DNA from: Streptomyces sp. 3214.6
Lineage (GTDB): Bacteria; Actinomycetota; Actinomycetes; Streptomycetales; Streptomycetaceae
Direction: 5' to 3'
Assembly (NCBI RefSeq): GCF_900129855.1
Contig: NZ_LT670819.1
Coordinates: forward strand, 992,001-1,056,000
Length of the DNA: 64,000 bases
Positions 25,960 through 34,386 of this stretch are shown in pieces; positions within the stretch are counted from its first letter, which is position 1, and the number at the start of each line of letters is the position of its first letter. A program made the position numbers and the translations under genes. The notes below the pieces were generated by a model. That model saw only the letters and a program-made list of their open reading frames with translations. It was not told the origin of the DNA and ran no database searches.

Positions 25960-26874
25960 TCAGCGGTAGCCCGACGTGTCCGCCGGCTTCCCCGCGTCCT
26001 GTACCTCGACGAGGTAGCGCCAGGCGTCCGGCCTGCTGCCGTCGAGGTCGGTGAAGCCGTACTCCTGGGCGAGACCGCCGCTGGAGAGGGACCCTCCGTT
26101 GTGGCGGGCGACGTCGGGGTCGGCGGCGAGGGCGGCGACGGCGCGGCCGACGTAGCGGGGTGTCTCCGAGATGGCGAAGTGGGGGACGCGCTCCAGGGCG
26201 TCGCGCCAGTTGTCCTCACGGACGCCGAAGTGGTCGAGCATCAGCTCCGAGCGCAGCCAGCCTGGGGTGAGCGCGACAGCGGTGGCGCCGCGCGGGCCGA
26301 GTTCATGGCCGAGGGCGAAGGCCATGCGCAGCACGGACGCCTTGGCGAGGTCGTAGAAGAAGTTCACGCGGTAGGTGTCGCGGTTGTACTCGGCGGTGCC
26401 GTCGGTCATCTCGACGACCAGGCCGCCCGGGCGGCGCAGCAGCAGCGGCAGGGCGTGGTGACTGGTGATCGCGTGGGTCTCGACGGCGAGCCGGAGCAGC
26501 CGCAGCCCCTTGTCGAGGTCGTGCTCCCAGAGGGGGGTGTCCCACTCGAAGAGGTTCTCGCCGCCCCAGATGTCGTTGACCAGGACGTCGAGGCGGCCCT
26601 GTTCGTCCGCGACGCGGTCGACGAGGGCGCGCACCTGTGCGGGGTCGAGGTGGTCGGTGGGGACGGCGATGCCGTGCCCGCCCGCCTCGGTGACCAGGTC
26701 GGCGGTGTCCTCGATGGTCTCGGGGCGGTCGTACTCGGAGCGCCGGTCACGGGTGGTGCGTCCCGTCACATAGACGGTGGCGCCGGCCGCCCCCAGCTCC
26801 ACGGCGGTCCCGCGCCCCGCGCCCCGGGTCGCCCCCGCGACCAGTGCGACCTTGCCTTCCAGCGGCCCAGACAT
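25960..26874 (-). CDS. SDR family oxidoreductase
   Basis: A 304-residue short-chain dehydrogenase with the NAD(P) motif GATRGAGRGTAVELG and the catalytic YDLAK pair (YxxxK). The usual NNAG motif is replaced by NDIWGG, and the position of the catalytic Ser is occupied within EMTDGTAEYN. These are features of a distinct subfamily rather than damage, since the rest is intact. The ATG at 26874 begins directly at the fold. The gene lies after the DUF4180 gene on the same strand with an 85-base gap, so it may have its own promoter. The substrate is unknown. Confidence 0.85.
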   Translation of the reverse strand: MSGPLEGKVALVAGATRGAGRGTAVELGAAGATVYVTGRTTRDRRSEYDRPETIEDTADLVTEAGGHGIAVPTDHLDPAQVRALVDRVADEQGRLDVLVNDIWGGENLFEWDTPLWEHDLDKGLRLLRLAVETHAITSHHALPLLLRRPGGLVVEMTDGTAEYNRDTYRVNFFYDLAKASVLRMAFALGHELGPRGATAVALTPGWLRSELMLDHFGVREDNWRDALERVPHFAISETPRYVGRAVAALAADPDVARHNGGSLSSGGLAQEYGFTDLDGSRPDAWRYLVEVQDAGKPADTSGYR

Positions 26875-26959
26875 GTCCGGCCTCCCTGCCTCGAACGAAT
26901 GGTGTCGCTACGAGGGTCCCGGGAAAGCCGGACATCTTCTGTCGTCTTATCGGCGGTGC

Positions 26960-27331
26960 TCACCCGGCCGGGCGCAGCCGGTCCTCCAACGCGCCGTCGT
27001 CCGCGACGAACCACAGCTGGCCGCCCTGGTTCGCCTCGTACACGAAGTCCCGCAGCGCCGAACTCTCGGCGAGGTGCGGGGAGATGTCCCCGACGACGGC
27101 CAGCCTCAGCCGGTAGTTCGCGAACTTCTGCACGACAGCGCCCGCGACCCCCGACCGCAGTTGGAAGAACGCGTCCCCGACCCGTTCGGCCGGCACGGCG
27201 ACGAGTGTGGCGTCCTGGCCGAACGCGTCGCCGATCAGGTCGAGGGCGGCGCTCTCCCCGTCGAGCGGTGGGCCGTCGGGGGCGCACCGCAGGACACGGG
27301 TGTCATGGAGGGTCACGAGTGCAGTGGTCAT
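26960..27331 (-). CDS. DUF4180 domain protein
   Basis: A 123-residue soluble protein matching the form of DUF4180: SAALDLIGDAFGQDATLVAV at about residues 27-46, a central FANYRLRLAVVGDI and a C-terminal EANQGGQLWFV. No function is established for the family. The ATG at 27331 opens the conserved part; an upstream frame extension is not supported. It sits 67 bases after the metallo-hydrolase gene on the same strand and could be read from the same transcript as the mycothiol genes. Confidence 0.75.
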   Translation of the reverse strand: MTTALVTLHDTRVLRCAPDGPPLDGESAALDLIGDAFGQDATLVAVPAERVGDAFFQLRSGVAGAVVQKFANYRLRLAVVGDISPHLAESSALRDFVYEANQGGQLWFVADDGALEDRLRPAG

Positions 27332-27398
27332 GCCCGTGATCGTAGGGCGGGCCGGCGCTCCGGCGCCGCTGTGTTTCCCGTCGGGCATCGGGGCCGGG

Positions 27399-28028
27399 TC
27401 AGTGGCCGCGGGCGATCCACTCCTGAAGGTGGGGCGCCTCCGCGCCGATGGTCGTCGCGTCGCCGTGGCCGGTCAGCACCTTCGTCTCCGGTGGGAGGGC
27501 GAGCAGCCGGTCCTTGATGGACGTGATGATCGTCGGGAAGTGGGAGTAGGAGCGGCCGGTGGCGCCGGGGCCGCCCTGGAAGAGGGTGTCGCCGGTGAAC
27601 AGCACGCCGAGCCCGGGCTCGTACAGGCAGACCGCGCCGGGCGCGTGCCCGGGGGTGTGCAGGACGGTCAGGTCGGCGCCGGCGGCCTCGATGACCTGAC
27701 CGTCGGCCAGGTGGGCGTCGGGCTCGCGGTGCGGATGGGTGAGCTTCCACAGCGGCAGGTCGTCGGGGTGCAGCCAGATCGTGGCGCCGGTCGCGTCGGC
27801 GAGGGCGGGCGCGGCGGAGACATGGTCGTTGTGGGCGTGGGTGCAGACGATGGCCGTCAGCCTGCGGTCGCCCACGGCGGCCAGGATCGCGTCGGCGTCG
27901 TGGGCGGCGTCGATGACGACGACCTCGTGGTCGTCGCCGACGAGCCACACGTTGTTCTCGACGTCCCAGGTACCGCCGTCGAGGGTGAACCGGCCTGAGG
28001 TGACGAGGTGTTCGATGCGCGCGGTCAT
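27399..28028 (-). CDS. Metallo-beta-lactamase-fold hydrolase linked to mycothiol formaldehyde oxidation
   Basis: A 209-residue MBL-fold protein with the zinc motif THAHNDH, then HTPGHAPGAV, FTGDTLF and GHGDAT. The ATG at 28028 overlaps the stop of the dehydrogenase gene by one base (TGATG), so the two are translationally coupled. In actinobacteria this pairing is common, and the hydrolase is thought to release formate from S-formylmycothiol after the dehydrogenase step. That role is inferred from family and context. Confidence 0.87.
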   Translation of the reverse strand: MTARIEHLVTSGRFTLDGGTWDVENNVWLVGDDHEVVVIDAAHDADAILAAVGDRRLTAIVCTHAHNDHVSAAPALADATGATIWLHPDDLPLWKLTHPHREPDAHLADGQVIEAAGADLTVLHTPGHAPGAVCLYEPGLGVLFTGDTLFQGGPGATGRSYSHFPTIITSIKDRLLALPPETKVLTGHGDATTIGAEAPHLQEWIARGH

Positions 28029-29116
28029 CACAGCACCACCACCGAACGCAGGACGTCTCCGTGGTGCATCCGCTCGAACGCCTTCTCCACCTCGTCGAGC
28101 TGAATCGTCTCGGTCACGAACGCCCCCAGGTCCAGGCGGCCCTGCAGGTGCAGGTCGATCAGCATCGGGAAGTCACGGGAGGGCAGGCAGTCGCCGTACC
28201 AGGACGACTTCAGCGCGCCGCCCCGCCCGAACACGTCCAGGAGCGGCAGTTCCAGCTTCATCTCGGGGGTGGGCACGCCGACCAGGACGACCGTGCCGGC
28301 GAGGTCGCGGGCGTAGAAGGCCTGCTTGTAGGTCTCCGGGCGGCCGACCGCCTCGATGACGACGTCGGCGCCGAAACCACCGGTCAGCCCGCGGATCGCC
28401 TCGACCGCGTCGGACTCCTTGGAGTTGACCGTGTGGGTGGCGCCCATCTTCCGCGCCGTCTCCAGCTTCCGGTCGTCGATGTCCACCGCGATGATCTTCG
28501 CCGCGCCGGCCAGGTTCGCCCCGGCGATCGCCGCGTCACCCACGCCACCGCAGCCGATGACCGCGACGGTGTCGCCCCGGCCGACGTTGCCGGTGTTGAT
28601 CGCCGCGCCGATGCCCGCCATCACGCCACAGCCCAGCAGTCCGGCCACCGCCGCCGACACCGACGCGTCGACCTTTGTGCACTGCCCGGCCGCCACCAGC
28701 GTCTTCTCCGCGAACGCCCCGATACCCAGCGCCGGAGACAGCTCCTGACCGGTCGACGCCAGCGTCATCCTCTGCTTGGCGTTGTGAGTGTCGAAGCAGT
28801 ACCAGGGCCGGCCCCGCAGACACGCCCGGCACTGTCCGCACACCGCACGCCAGTTCAGGATCACGAAGTCGCCGGGCGCGACGTCGGTGACGCCGTCACC
28901 GACCGACTCCACGACACCGGCCGCCTCGTGGCCGAGCAGGAAGGGGAACTCGTCGTTGATGCCGCCCTGCTTGTAGTGCAGGTCGGTGTGGCAGACCCCG
29001 CAGGCCTGGATCTTCACCACGGCCTCACCGGGGCCGGGGTCGGGGATCACGATCGTCTCCACCCGCACCGGCTCGTTCTTGCCCGGCGCGATCACTCCGC
29101 GTACTTCCTGCGGCAT
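28028..29116 (-). CDS. mscR: S-(hydroxymethyl)mycothiol dehydrogenase / S-nitrosomycothiol reductase
   Basis: A 362-residue zinc-dependent class III-like alcohol dehydrogenase. Zinc and substrate motifs [22 protein letters not shown] and the four-Cys structural zinc loop [15 protein letters not shown] are present, as is the NAD motif [14 protein letters not shown]. It oxidises the formaldehyde adduct of mycothiol in the cytosol and may also reduce S-nitrosomycothiol. The ATG at 29116 has AAAGGGG upstream. It is coupled to the downstream MBL hydrolase and divergent from an ABC exporter. Mycothiol use itself supports an actinobacterial host. Confidence 0.92.
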   Translation of the reverse strand: MPQEVRGVIAPGKNEPVRVETIVIPDPGPGEAVVKIQACGVCHTDLHYKQGGINDEFPFLLGHEAAGVVESVGDGVTDVAPGDFVILNWRAVCGQCRACLRGRPWYCFDTHNAKQRMTLASTGQELSPALGIGAFAEKTLVAAGQCTKVDASVSAAVAGLLGCGVMAGIGAAINTGNVGRGDTVAVIGCGGVGDAAIAGANLAGAAKIIAVDIDDRKLETARKMGATHTVNSKESDAVEAIRGLTGGFGADVVIEAVGRPETYKQAFYARDLAGTVVLVGVPTPEMKLELPLLDVFGRGGALKSSWYGDCLPSRDFPMLIDLHLQGRLDLGAFVTETIQLDEVEKAFERMHHGDVLRSVVVL

Positions 29117-29287
29117 GCTGCTGCCCCTTTCTTCGGCGGTCATCCGTCCCGGTGCCGACCCTACGTGTGACTGATCGGTAAGCGCACGGGCGGCAGGGCC
29201 GACGCGTGCCCTGAACATGTGCCCGCGGCCACACCTCGCTTGCGCCGACGTAGCCTGAGGGCTTCGACCCGACCTCCGAGGAGCCTT

Positions 29288-31042
29288 GTGACCATCGCGG
29301 AGACCGCCGGCGGCCGGCCGCCGTGGCGGCTGTTGCTCGACTATGTGCGGCCACACCGCCGGGCCCTGCTGGCGGGTGCGGCGCTCTCGCTCGTCACCGG
29401 CGCCACCGGGCTGCTACTGCCGCTGGTGGCACGGGGGTTGATCGACGACCTGGGTCATGACCGTTCGATATCCGGGGCGTTGCTGGCACTGACGGCGCTG
29501 GTGGTCGCCAACTCGGCGCTGGGCGCGCTGGGTTCGTATGTTCTGCGGCGCACGGCGGAGTCGGTGGTGCTCGGTGCCCGGCGGGCGCTGTCCTCGTATC
29601 TGCTGCGACTGCGGATCCCGGCCGTGGACCGCAGCGAGCCCGGCGATCTGATGGCCCGCATCACCTCCGACACGACGCTGCTGCGCGAGGTCACCACCGA
29701 CTCGCTGGTGGGCCTCGGCACCGGCGGTCTGACCCTGGTCGCCACGGTGGTCATGATGGGCCTGGTGGATCCGGTGCTGCTGGGGGTCACGCTGGCCGTG
29801 ATCCTGGGCGCGGGGACCGTCCTCGGGGTGATCGTGCCGCGCATCAACCGGGCGAGCCGGCGCGCGCAGGACGCGGTCGGGGTGATGGGGGCCTCGCTGG
29901 AGCGGGTGCTGGGCGCGCTGCGCACGGTGAAGGCGTCGGGCGCCGAGCTGCGCGAGGAGGCGACGCTGCACTCGGCGGCCGAGGAGTCCTGGCGGCAGAG
30001 CGTGCGCGCCGCCAAGTGGTCGGCGGCGGCGGGCAACACGGCCGGCCTGGCGATGCAGACCGCCTTCATCACCGTCCTCGCGGTGGGCGGGGCCCGGGTC
30101 GCGACGGGCACGATCGAGGTCGGCACGCTGGTGGCGTTCCTGCTGTACGTCTTCTATCTGATGTCGCCGATCCAGCAGGTCGTCGGCGCGATCACCCAGT
30201 ACCAGACGGGTTCGGCCGCCCTGAGCCGCATCCAGGAGGCCCTGCATCTGCCCGCCGAACCGGCGTCCCGCCCCGCACCGCTCCCCTCCCCCACCGCCGA
30301 ACCGGCCTCCCTCGCCTTCGCCGACGTCCGCTTCCGGTACGCCGACCACCTGCCGTACATCCACCACGGGGTGACGTTCGCCGTGCCGGCCCGGGGCATG
30401 ACCGCGTTCGTCGGACCCTCGGGCGCCGGCAAGACCACAGTGTTCTCGCTGATCGAGCGGTTCTACGACCCCGAGTCCGGCACGATCACCCTCGACGGCC
30501 GCGACCTCGGCGACTGGGAGCTGTCTCAGCTGCGCTCCTCCATCGGCTACGTGGAGCAGGACGCCCCCGTGCTGTCGGGCTCGCTGCGCGACAACCTGCT
30601 GCTGGGGAACGCGGAGGCCGACGACGACACGGTGCGCCGTGTGCTGAAGACGACCCGCCTCGACGCTCTGGTCGCACGGCTGCCGCAGGGGCTGGACACG
30701 CTGGTCGGGCATCGTGGGACGAAGCTGTCCGGCGGCGAGCGGCAGCGCGTGGCCATCGCCCGTGCGCTGCTGCGCCGTCCGCGGCTGCTCCTGCTCGACG
30801 AGGCGACGTCCCAGCTGGACGCGGTGAACGAGGCGGCGCTGCGGGACACCGTCGCGGACGTCGCCCGGACGACCACGGTCCTCGTCGTCGCGCACCGGTT
30901 GTCGACGGTCACGATGGCCGACCGGATCGTCGTCATGGACGCGGGCCGGGTGCGGGCGGTGGGTACGCACCGTGAGCTGGTGGCGGGCGACCCGCTCTAC
31001 GCGGAGCTGGCGGCGACCCAGTTCCTCGCGACGGTCGAGTGA
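29288..31042 (+). CDS. ABC transporter, fused permease/ATPase (MsbA-like exporter)
   Basis: A 584-residue half-transporter: six transmembrane helices (about residues 20-310) then the ATPase with Walker [10 protein letters not shown], signature [15 protein letters not shown] and Walker [13 protein letters not shown]. It would act as a homodimer to export a lipid, drug or peptide. The GTG at 29288 follows GAGGAG four to five bases upstream. It is transcribed alone and ends before a strong hairpin. The substrate is unknown. Confidence 0.9.
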   Translation: MTIAETAGGRPPWRLLLDYVRPHRRALLAGAALSLVTGATGLLLPLVARGLIDDLGHDRSISGALLALTALVVANSALGALGSYVLRRTAESVVLGARRALSSYLLRLRIPAVDRSEPGDLMARITSDTTLLREVTTDSLVGLGTGGLTLVATVVMMGLVDPVLLGVTLAVILGAGTVLGVIVPRINRASRRAQDAVGVMGASLERVLGALRTVKASGAELREEATLHSAAEESWRQSVRAAKWSAAAGNTAGLAMQTAFITVLAVGGARVATGTIEVGTLVAFLLYVFYLMSPIQQVVGAITQYQTGSAALSRIQEALHLPAEPASRPAPLPSPTAEPASLAFADVRFRYADHLPYIHHGVTFAVPARGMTAFVGPSGAGKTTVFSLIERFYDPESGTITLDGRDLGDWELSQLRSSIGYVEQDAPVLSGSLRDNLLLGNAEADDDTVRRVLKTTRLDALVARLPQGLDTLVGHRGTKLSGGERQRVAIARALLRRPRLLLLDEATSQLDAVNEAALRDTVADVARTTTVLVVAHRLSTVTMADRIVVMDAGRVRAVGTHRELVAGDPLYAELAATQFLATVE

Positions 31043-31063
31043 CCCGGAGGCCGAAACGCGGGT

Positions 31064-31093
31064 GGGGGCCGTCCGGACGTCCGGACGGCCCCC
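31064..31093. terminator. Long palindromic terminator
   Basis: A perfect 30-bp palindrome, left arm 31064-31078 (GGGGGCCGTCCGGAC) directly abutting its complement, lies between the converging exporter and small secreted protein genes. Confidence 0.85.
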
Positions 31094-31115
31094 AGCGGGG
31101 GAAGAGGTACGACGC

Positions 31116-31415
31116 TCAGCCCTGGATCCCGGGCAGCAGCCCGGTGACGGGGGCGACGAGATCGGTGACCTGGTGCAGCTCGTACAGCTGCTCGAGCCCG
31201 CTCACCTTGTTGAGCTCGCGCAACTGGCGGGAGACCGGCGGGAGGTCGGCGCGGTGCTCCACCGGAATCTGGTTCGCGGCCAGCGAGTCCAGCGTGGTCA
31301 TCGGGTTGAGCCGGCCGGTGTTCGGGGCGTCGGCCGCGTTCGCCAGGGGTGCCGCGAGGCCCGTGACCCCGGCGGCGAGAGCGGCGATTGCGGCGATGCG
31401 TCGAGTGGAGATCAT
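31116..31415 (-). CDS. Small secreted protein with VTxLVAPVTGLL tail
   Basis: A 99-residue protein with a Sec signal peptide (about residues 1-27, ending LANAA). The mature part is about 70 residues, has no Cys, contains the helix RQLRELNKVSGLEQLYELH and ends with the hydrophobic tail VTDLVAPVTGLLPGIQG. That tail resembles the end of the precursor peptide core at 57035 (APVTNLVAGL). I do not recognise a characterised family; similar small secreted proteins occur in Streptomyces. It is transcribed alone and divergent from the NTF2-like gene. Confidence 0.7.
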   Translation of the reverse strand: MISTRRIAAIAALAAGVTGLAAPLANAADAPNTGRLNPMTTLDSLAANQIPVEHRADLPPVSRQLRELNKVSGLEQLYELHQVTDLVAPVTGLLPGIQG

Positions 31416-31585
31416 GCCCTCAGCAACGCCGTGGGCTGGCCGGCGGACACGGGTGGGCGGCCGCGCTCACCCGACAGGTGGAGCGGACCGGCTGCGCTTG
31501 CCGAGGCCGCCGTGCCGGAGGAGCCTCGAAGTGAGGGCCCGGCGTTCCGTCCTCCCTTCGGCCGCGGCCCTTCGAGGAGGTCACC

Positions 31586-31951
31586 ATGGGCACCACGGCA
31601 GGCTCCACATTCGACACCGAGACCCTGCGCAGGGGCGTGGAAGGACAGTCGGCGGCGGCGCTGCTGTCGCTCTACGCCGACGACGCGGAACTGCGCGTCG
31701 TCGACCACAACACCCAGCCCAGCAGGCCGAAGGTTCTGCACGGCCGGGACGAGATCGCCCTGATGCTCGAGGACGTCTACGGCAGGGACATGACCCACAA
31801 GCTGGAGGAGTGCATCGTCCAGGGCGATCGCGCCGCCTACAGCGAGTCCTGCCAGTACGCGGACGGCGTGCGTGTGCTCGCCGAGTCGATGATCACCCTG
31901 CGGGACGGCAAGATCGTCGAGCAGACGCTGATCCAGGCATGGGACGAGTAG
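31586..31951 (+). CDS. SnoaL/NTF2-like domain protein
   Basis: A 121-residue single-domain protein. ALLSLYADDAELRVVDHNT at the front, a central GRDEIALMLEDVYGRD and the terminal ITLRDGKIVEQTLIQAWDE fit the NTF2-like (SnoaL) cone-shaped fold. Members include isomerases, polyketide cyclases and binding proteins, and sequence alone does not decide. The ATG at 31586 has a strong GAGGAGG site. It is a single gene between the small secreted protein and a possible hairpin at 32019-32038. Confidence 0.82.
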   Translation: MGTTAGSTFDTETLRRGVEGQSAAALLSLYADDAELRVVDHNTQPSRPKVLHGRDEIALMLEDVYGRDMTHKLEECIVQGDRAAYSESCQYADGVRVLAESMITLRDGKIVEQTLIQAWDE

Positions 31952-32018
31952 GAACCAGGACCACCGGGGTCCGGGTCACCTCCCGGATGACCTGGACCTT
32001 CTCGATCCGGGCAGGGTC

Positions 32019-32038
32019 GGGCCGGTCGCGGCCGGCCC
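32019..32038 (+). terminator. Possible terminator of the NTF2-like gene
   Basis: GGGCCGG (32019-32025) and CCGGCCC (32032-32038) can pair around a six-base loop, 67 bases after the stop codon. The rest of 31952-32177 shows no gene. Confidence 0.4.
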
Positions 32039-32177
32039 GCTCTGCGCTGTGGGCGCCGGCGCTCACAGCAGGGGGACGGGCGTCCGTCGCCCTGCTGCGG
32101 ACCGCGCTGAGAGCAGCGCGGTCCCGCCCGCGTCCGCCGACGCCGCGTGCCGTGCGCACGCGGCGCGGTCGACACCG

Positions 32178-32210
32178 GTGAGCCGCAGGGTCATCTGCCC
32201 TGCGGCTCAC
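32178..32210 (-). terminator. Hairpin terminator of the alpha-galactosidase gene
   Basis: GTGAGCCGCAGGG pairs perfectly with CCCTGCGGCTCAC around a seven-base loop, starting four bases beyond the stop codon of the minus-strand GH27 gene. Confidence 0.85.
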
Positions 32211-32214
32211 AGCG

Positions 32215-34173
32215 TCAGGTCAGGGTCCACTTCTGGTTGTCGGCGGTGCCGCAGGTCCACAGGACGATCGGGGTGCGGTTGGCCGTGCCCGCCCCGTTGG
32301 CGTCGAGGCACAGGCCTGCGTTGACGTTGGTGATCGTGCCGTCGCTGTTGACGTTCCACTTCTGGTTGTTCTGGCCGTTGCAGTCCCAGATCACGACCTT
32401 GGTGCCGTTGGTGGTGCCCTGGTTGTAGGCGTCCAGGCACTTGTTGCCGTACATCACGAGTTCCTTGCGGGAGGTGTACGTCCAGGCCTGGTTGGAGCCG
32501 CCGTTGCAGTCCCAGATCTCGGCCTGGGTGCCGTTGGTGATGGTGGTGTTGTACATGTCCAGGCAGCGTCCGGACTGTTTGCCGACGACCAGGGTGCCGT
32601 TCATGCCGGGCAGCGGCTTGACGGTGATGTCGGCGAGGGTCGGCGCGTTGGTGAACGTGAGGGTGTTGGCCGACCCCTTCGACAGGGAGACCTGGAGGCT
32701 GATCGTGCCCTGTGCGGAGCCCGTGGGCGGGAAGGAGACGGTCGTCGCCGTCTGACCGTTGACCTTGAGGGTCGCGCTGCGGGCGGTGGCGGCGGTGTTG
32801 GTGTAGGCGACGTCGACGACCTTCAGGCCGGTGTTCCCGGCGACCACGCCGGAGAAGCTCGACGTGCCGGTGTACGTGCTGCCCGACGCCTCGGTGCCGC
32901 CGGTGACGGTGAGCATGACGGAGCCGCCGGCGGGGACGTTCGCGGTGTAGCTCGTGCCGGACGAGCCGAGGTCGGCGCGCGCCCACAGGTCACGGACGGT
33001 CGCGGAGGCGTTGGTCAGCCCCAGGTCGGACCAGCGGACGGTGATGTCGGCGGCGGCTGAGGTGCGGTTGAGCAGAACCACGGCCCGCTTGCCGGTGCCG
33101 GCGAGGACCTTGCCGTACACCTGGAGGCCGCTGCTGTCCTCGGCGACCTTGACGCCCTGGAGGCCGCGCGGGTCCTGGTCGACGGCGACGACCTCGGGGT
33201 TCTTCAGGATGTTCGCCGTCTCGCTCGTCATCGTGCTCAGGTCGTTGCCGGCGAGGAGCGGGGCGCCGGAGATGGCCCACAGGTTCATGTGGGTGCGGTT
33301 CTGGGCGGCGGTGAAGCCGTCCATGCCGACCATCAGCATGTCCGGGTCGTTGTAGTAGCCGGTGTGCTGGGCGGTGGGGTGCACGTTGCGGTCGAAGTTG
33401 GTCAGCAGGTTGGTCATGGACGGCTTGTTGCCGAACAGGATGATGTCGTCGTTGGTCCGCCACATCGCGCCCTGCCCGGGCGCCCAGTTCCAGGGGTTCT
33501 GCCGGCCCCAGTTGCACAGCGACAGGGTCATCGGGCGGCCGGTGGCGGCCGTGGCCTTGGCGATCGCGTCGCTGATCGACTGGTACGTCGTCGCCGCGTC
33601 GAGGCCCTCGGCGTCACCGCCGCACCAGTCGACCTTCACGAAGTCGAAGCCCCAGGTGGAGAACTGGGTCATGTCCTGCTCGTAGTGGCCCTCGCTGCCG
33701 CTGCCCGGAGCGGCGGGGCGGCCGGTCGGGAAGTAGTAGCCGCAGCCGTCCTTGCCGGCGTCGGTGTAGATGCCGGCCTTCAGACCCTTGCTGTGGATGT
33801 AGTCGGCGATGGCGCTCATGCCGCCGGGCCACTCGGACTGGTCGACGGTGATGTTGCCCGCGCTGTCACGGGTGCCCTGCCACCAGCCCTCGTCGATGTT
33901 GATGTACTTGTACCCGGCCGCGGGCAGGCCCGCGGCGACGAACGCGTCGACCTGCTGCTTGATGACGTTGTAGTCGATCTTCGCGGCGAAGCTGTTCCAG
34001 GAGGCCCAGCCCATCGGGGCGGCGGGCACGGCGATCTGCCGCGAGGTCGCGGCCTCGGCGGGGCCGGGCTGGGCGAACAGCAGGGCCGCGGTCGCGGTCA
34101 GCAGCAGGGCGAGCACGCGTGCGGCGGCGGATCTGCAGCGCCGGACGAGGCTGGAGCGGGGTGGGGGAAGCAT
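32215..34173 (-). CDS. Secreted GH27 alpha-galactosidase with CBM35-like and CBM13 lectin domains
   Basis: A 652-residue exported glycosidase. A signal peptide (about 1-42) leads into a GH27 barrel (PMGWASWNSF; nucleophile Asp in FVKVDWCGGD; acid/base Asp in WRTNDDI). A beta-sandwich C domain, a CBM35-like module (about 420-520) and a ricin-B/CBM13 domain with three SNQAW/NNQKW/DNQKW repeats follow. It would release alpha-galactose or beta-L-arabinopyranose from plant polymers outside the cell. The ATG at 34173 matches the signal peptide. A CGAA-rich operator-like array precedes it. It is divergent from a glycosyltransferase gene. Confidence 0.93.
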   Translation of the reverse strand: MLPPPRSSLVRRCRSAAARVLALLLTATAALLFAQPGPAEAATSRQIAVPAAPMGWASWNSFAAKIDYNVIKQQVDAFVAAGLPAAGYKYINIDEGWWQGTRDSAGNITVDQSEWPGGMSAIADYIHSKGLKAGIYTDAGKDGCGYYFPTGRPAAPGSGSEGHYEQDMTQFSTWGFDFVKVDWCGGDAEGLDAATTYQSISDAIAKATAATGRPMTLSLCNWGRQNPWNWAPGQGAMWRTNDDIILFGNKPSMTNLLTNFDRNVHPTAQHTGYYNDPDMLMVGMDGFTAAQNRTHMNLWAISGAPLLAGNDLSTMTSETANILKNPEVVAVDQDPRGLQGVKVAEDSSGLQVYGKVLAGTGKRAVVLLNRTSAAADITVRWSDLGLTNASATVRDLWARADLGSSGTSYTANVPAGGSVMLTVTGGTEASGSTYTGTSSFSGVVAGNTGLKVVDVAYTNTAATARSATLKVNGQTATTVSFPPTGSAQGTISLQVSLSKGSANTLTFTNAPTLADITVKPLPGMNGTLVVGKQSGRCLDMYNTTITNGTQAEIWDCNGGSNQAWTYTSRKELVMYGNKCLDAYNQGTTNGTKVVIWDCNGQNNQKWNVNSDGTITNVNAGLCLDANGAGTANRTPIVLWTCGTADNQKWTLT

Positions 34174-34188
34174 GCGGCGGCTCCGGAA

Positions 34189-34210
34189 TTCGAACTTCGA
34201 AATATCGAAC
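34189..34210 (-). promoter_or_regulatory. CGAA-repeat operator candidate before the alpha-galactosidase gene
   Basis: Two TTCGAA palindromes (34189-34194 and 34197-34202) and a TCGAAC (34205-34210) occur at eight-base steps. The last two form TTCGA-AATA-TCGAA. This AT-rich symmetric cluster in the leader or promoter of a secreted glycosidase is typical of sugar-responsive repressor sites. Confidence 0.45.
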
Positions 34211-34386
34211 AAGGGTCGGCTATCCGAACGTGTTGCGCGCCGAAAGTAGAGCCGCCCGAGAGGGAAGTCAACGGCTGCGACAGAAGTGATGTGACCGGTC
34301 ACGAAAGTTGGCCGCCACAGACGAAGTGGCCGCTTTCGTGGGGTCGTTCACCCACGACCGGGCTCAGCGCCGTCATACTGTCCGTC

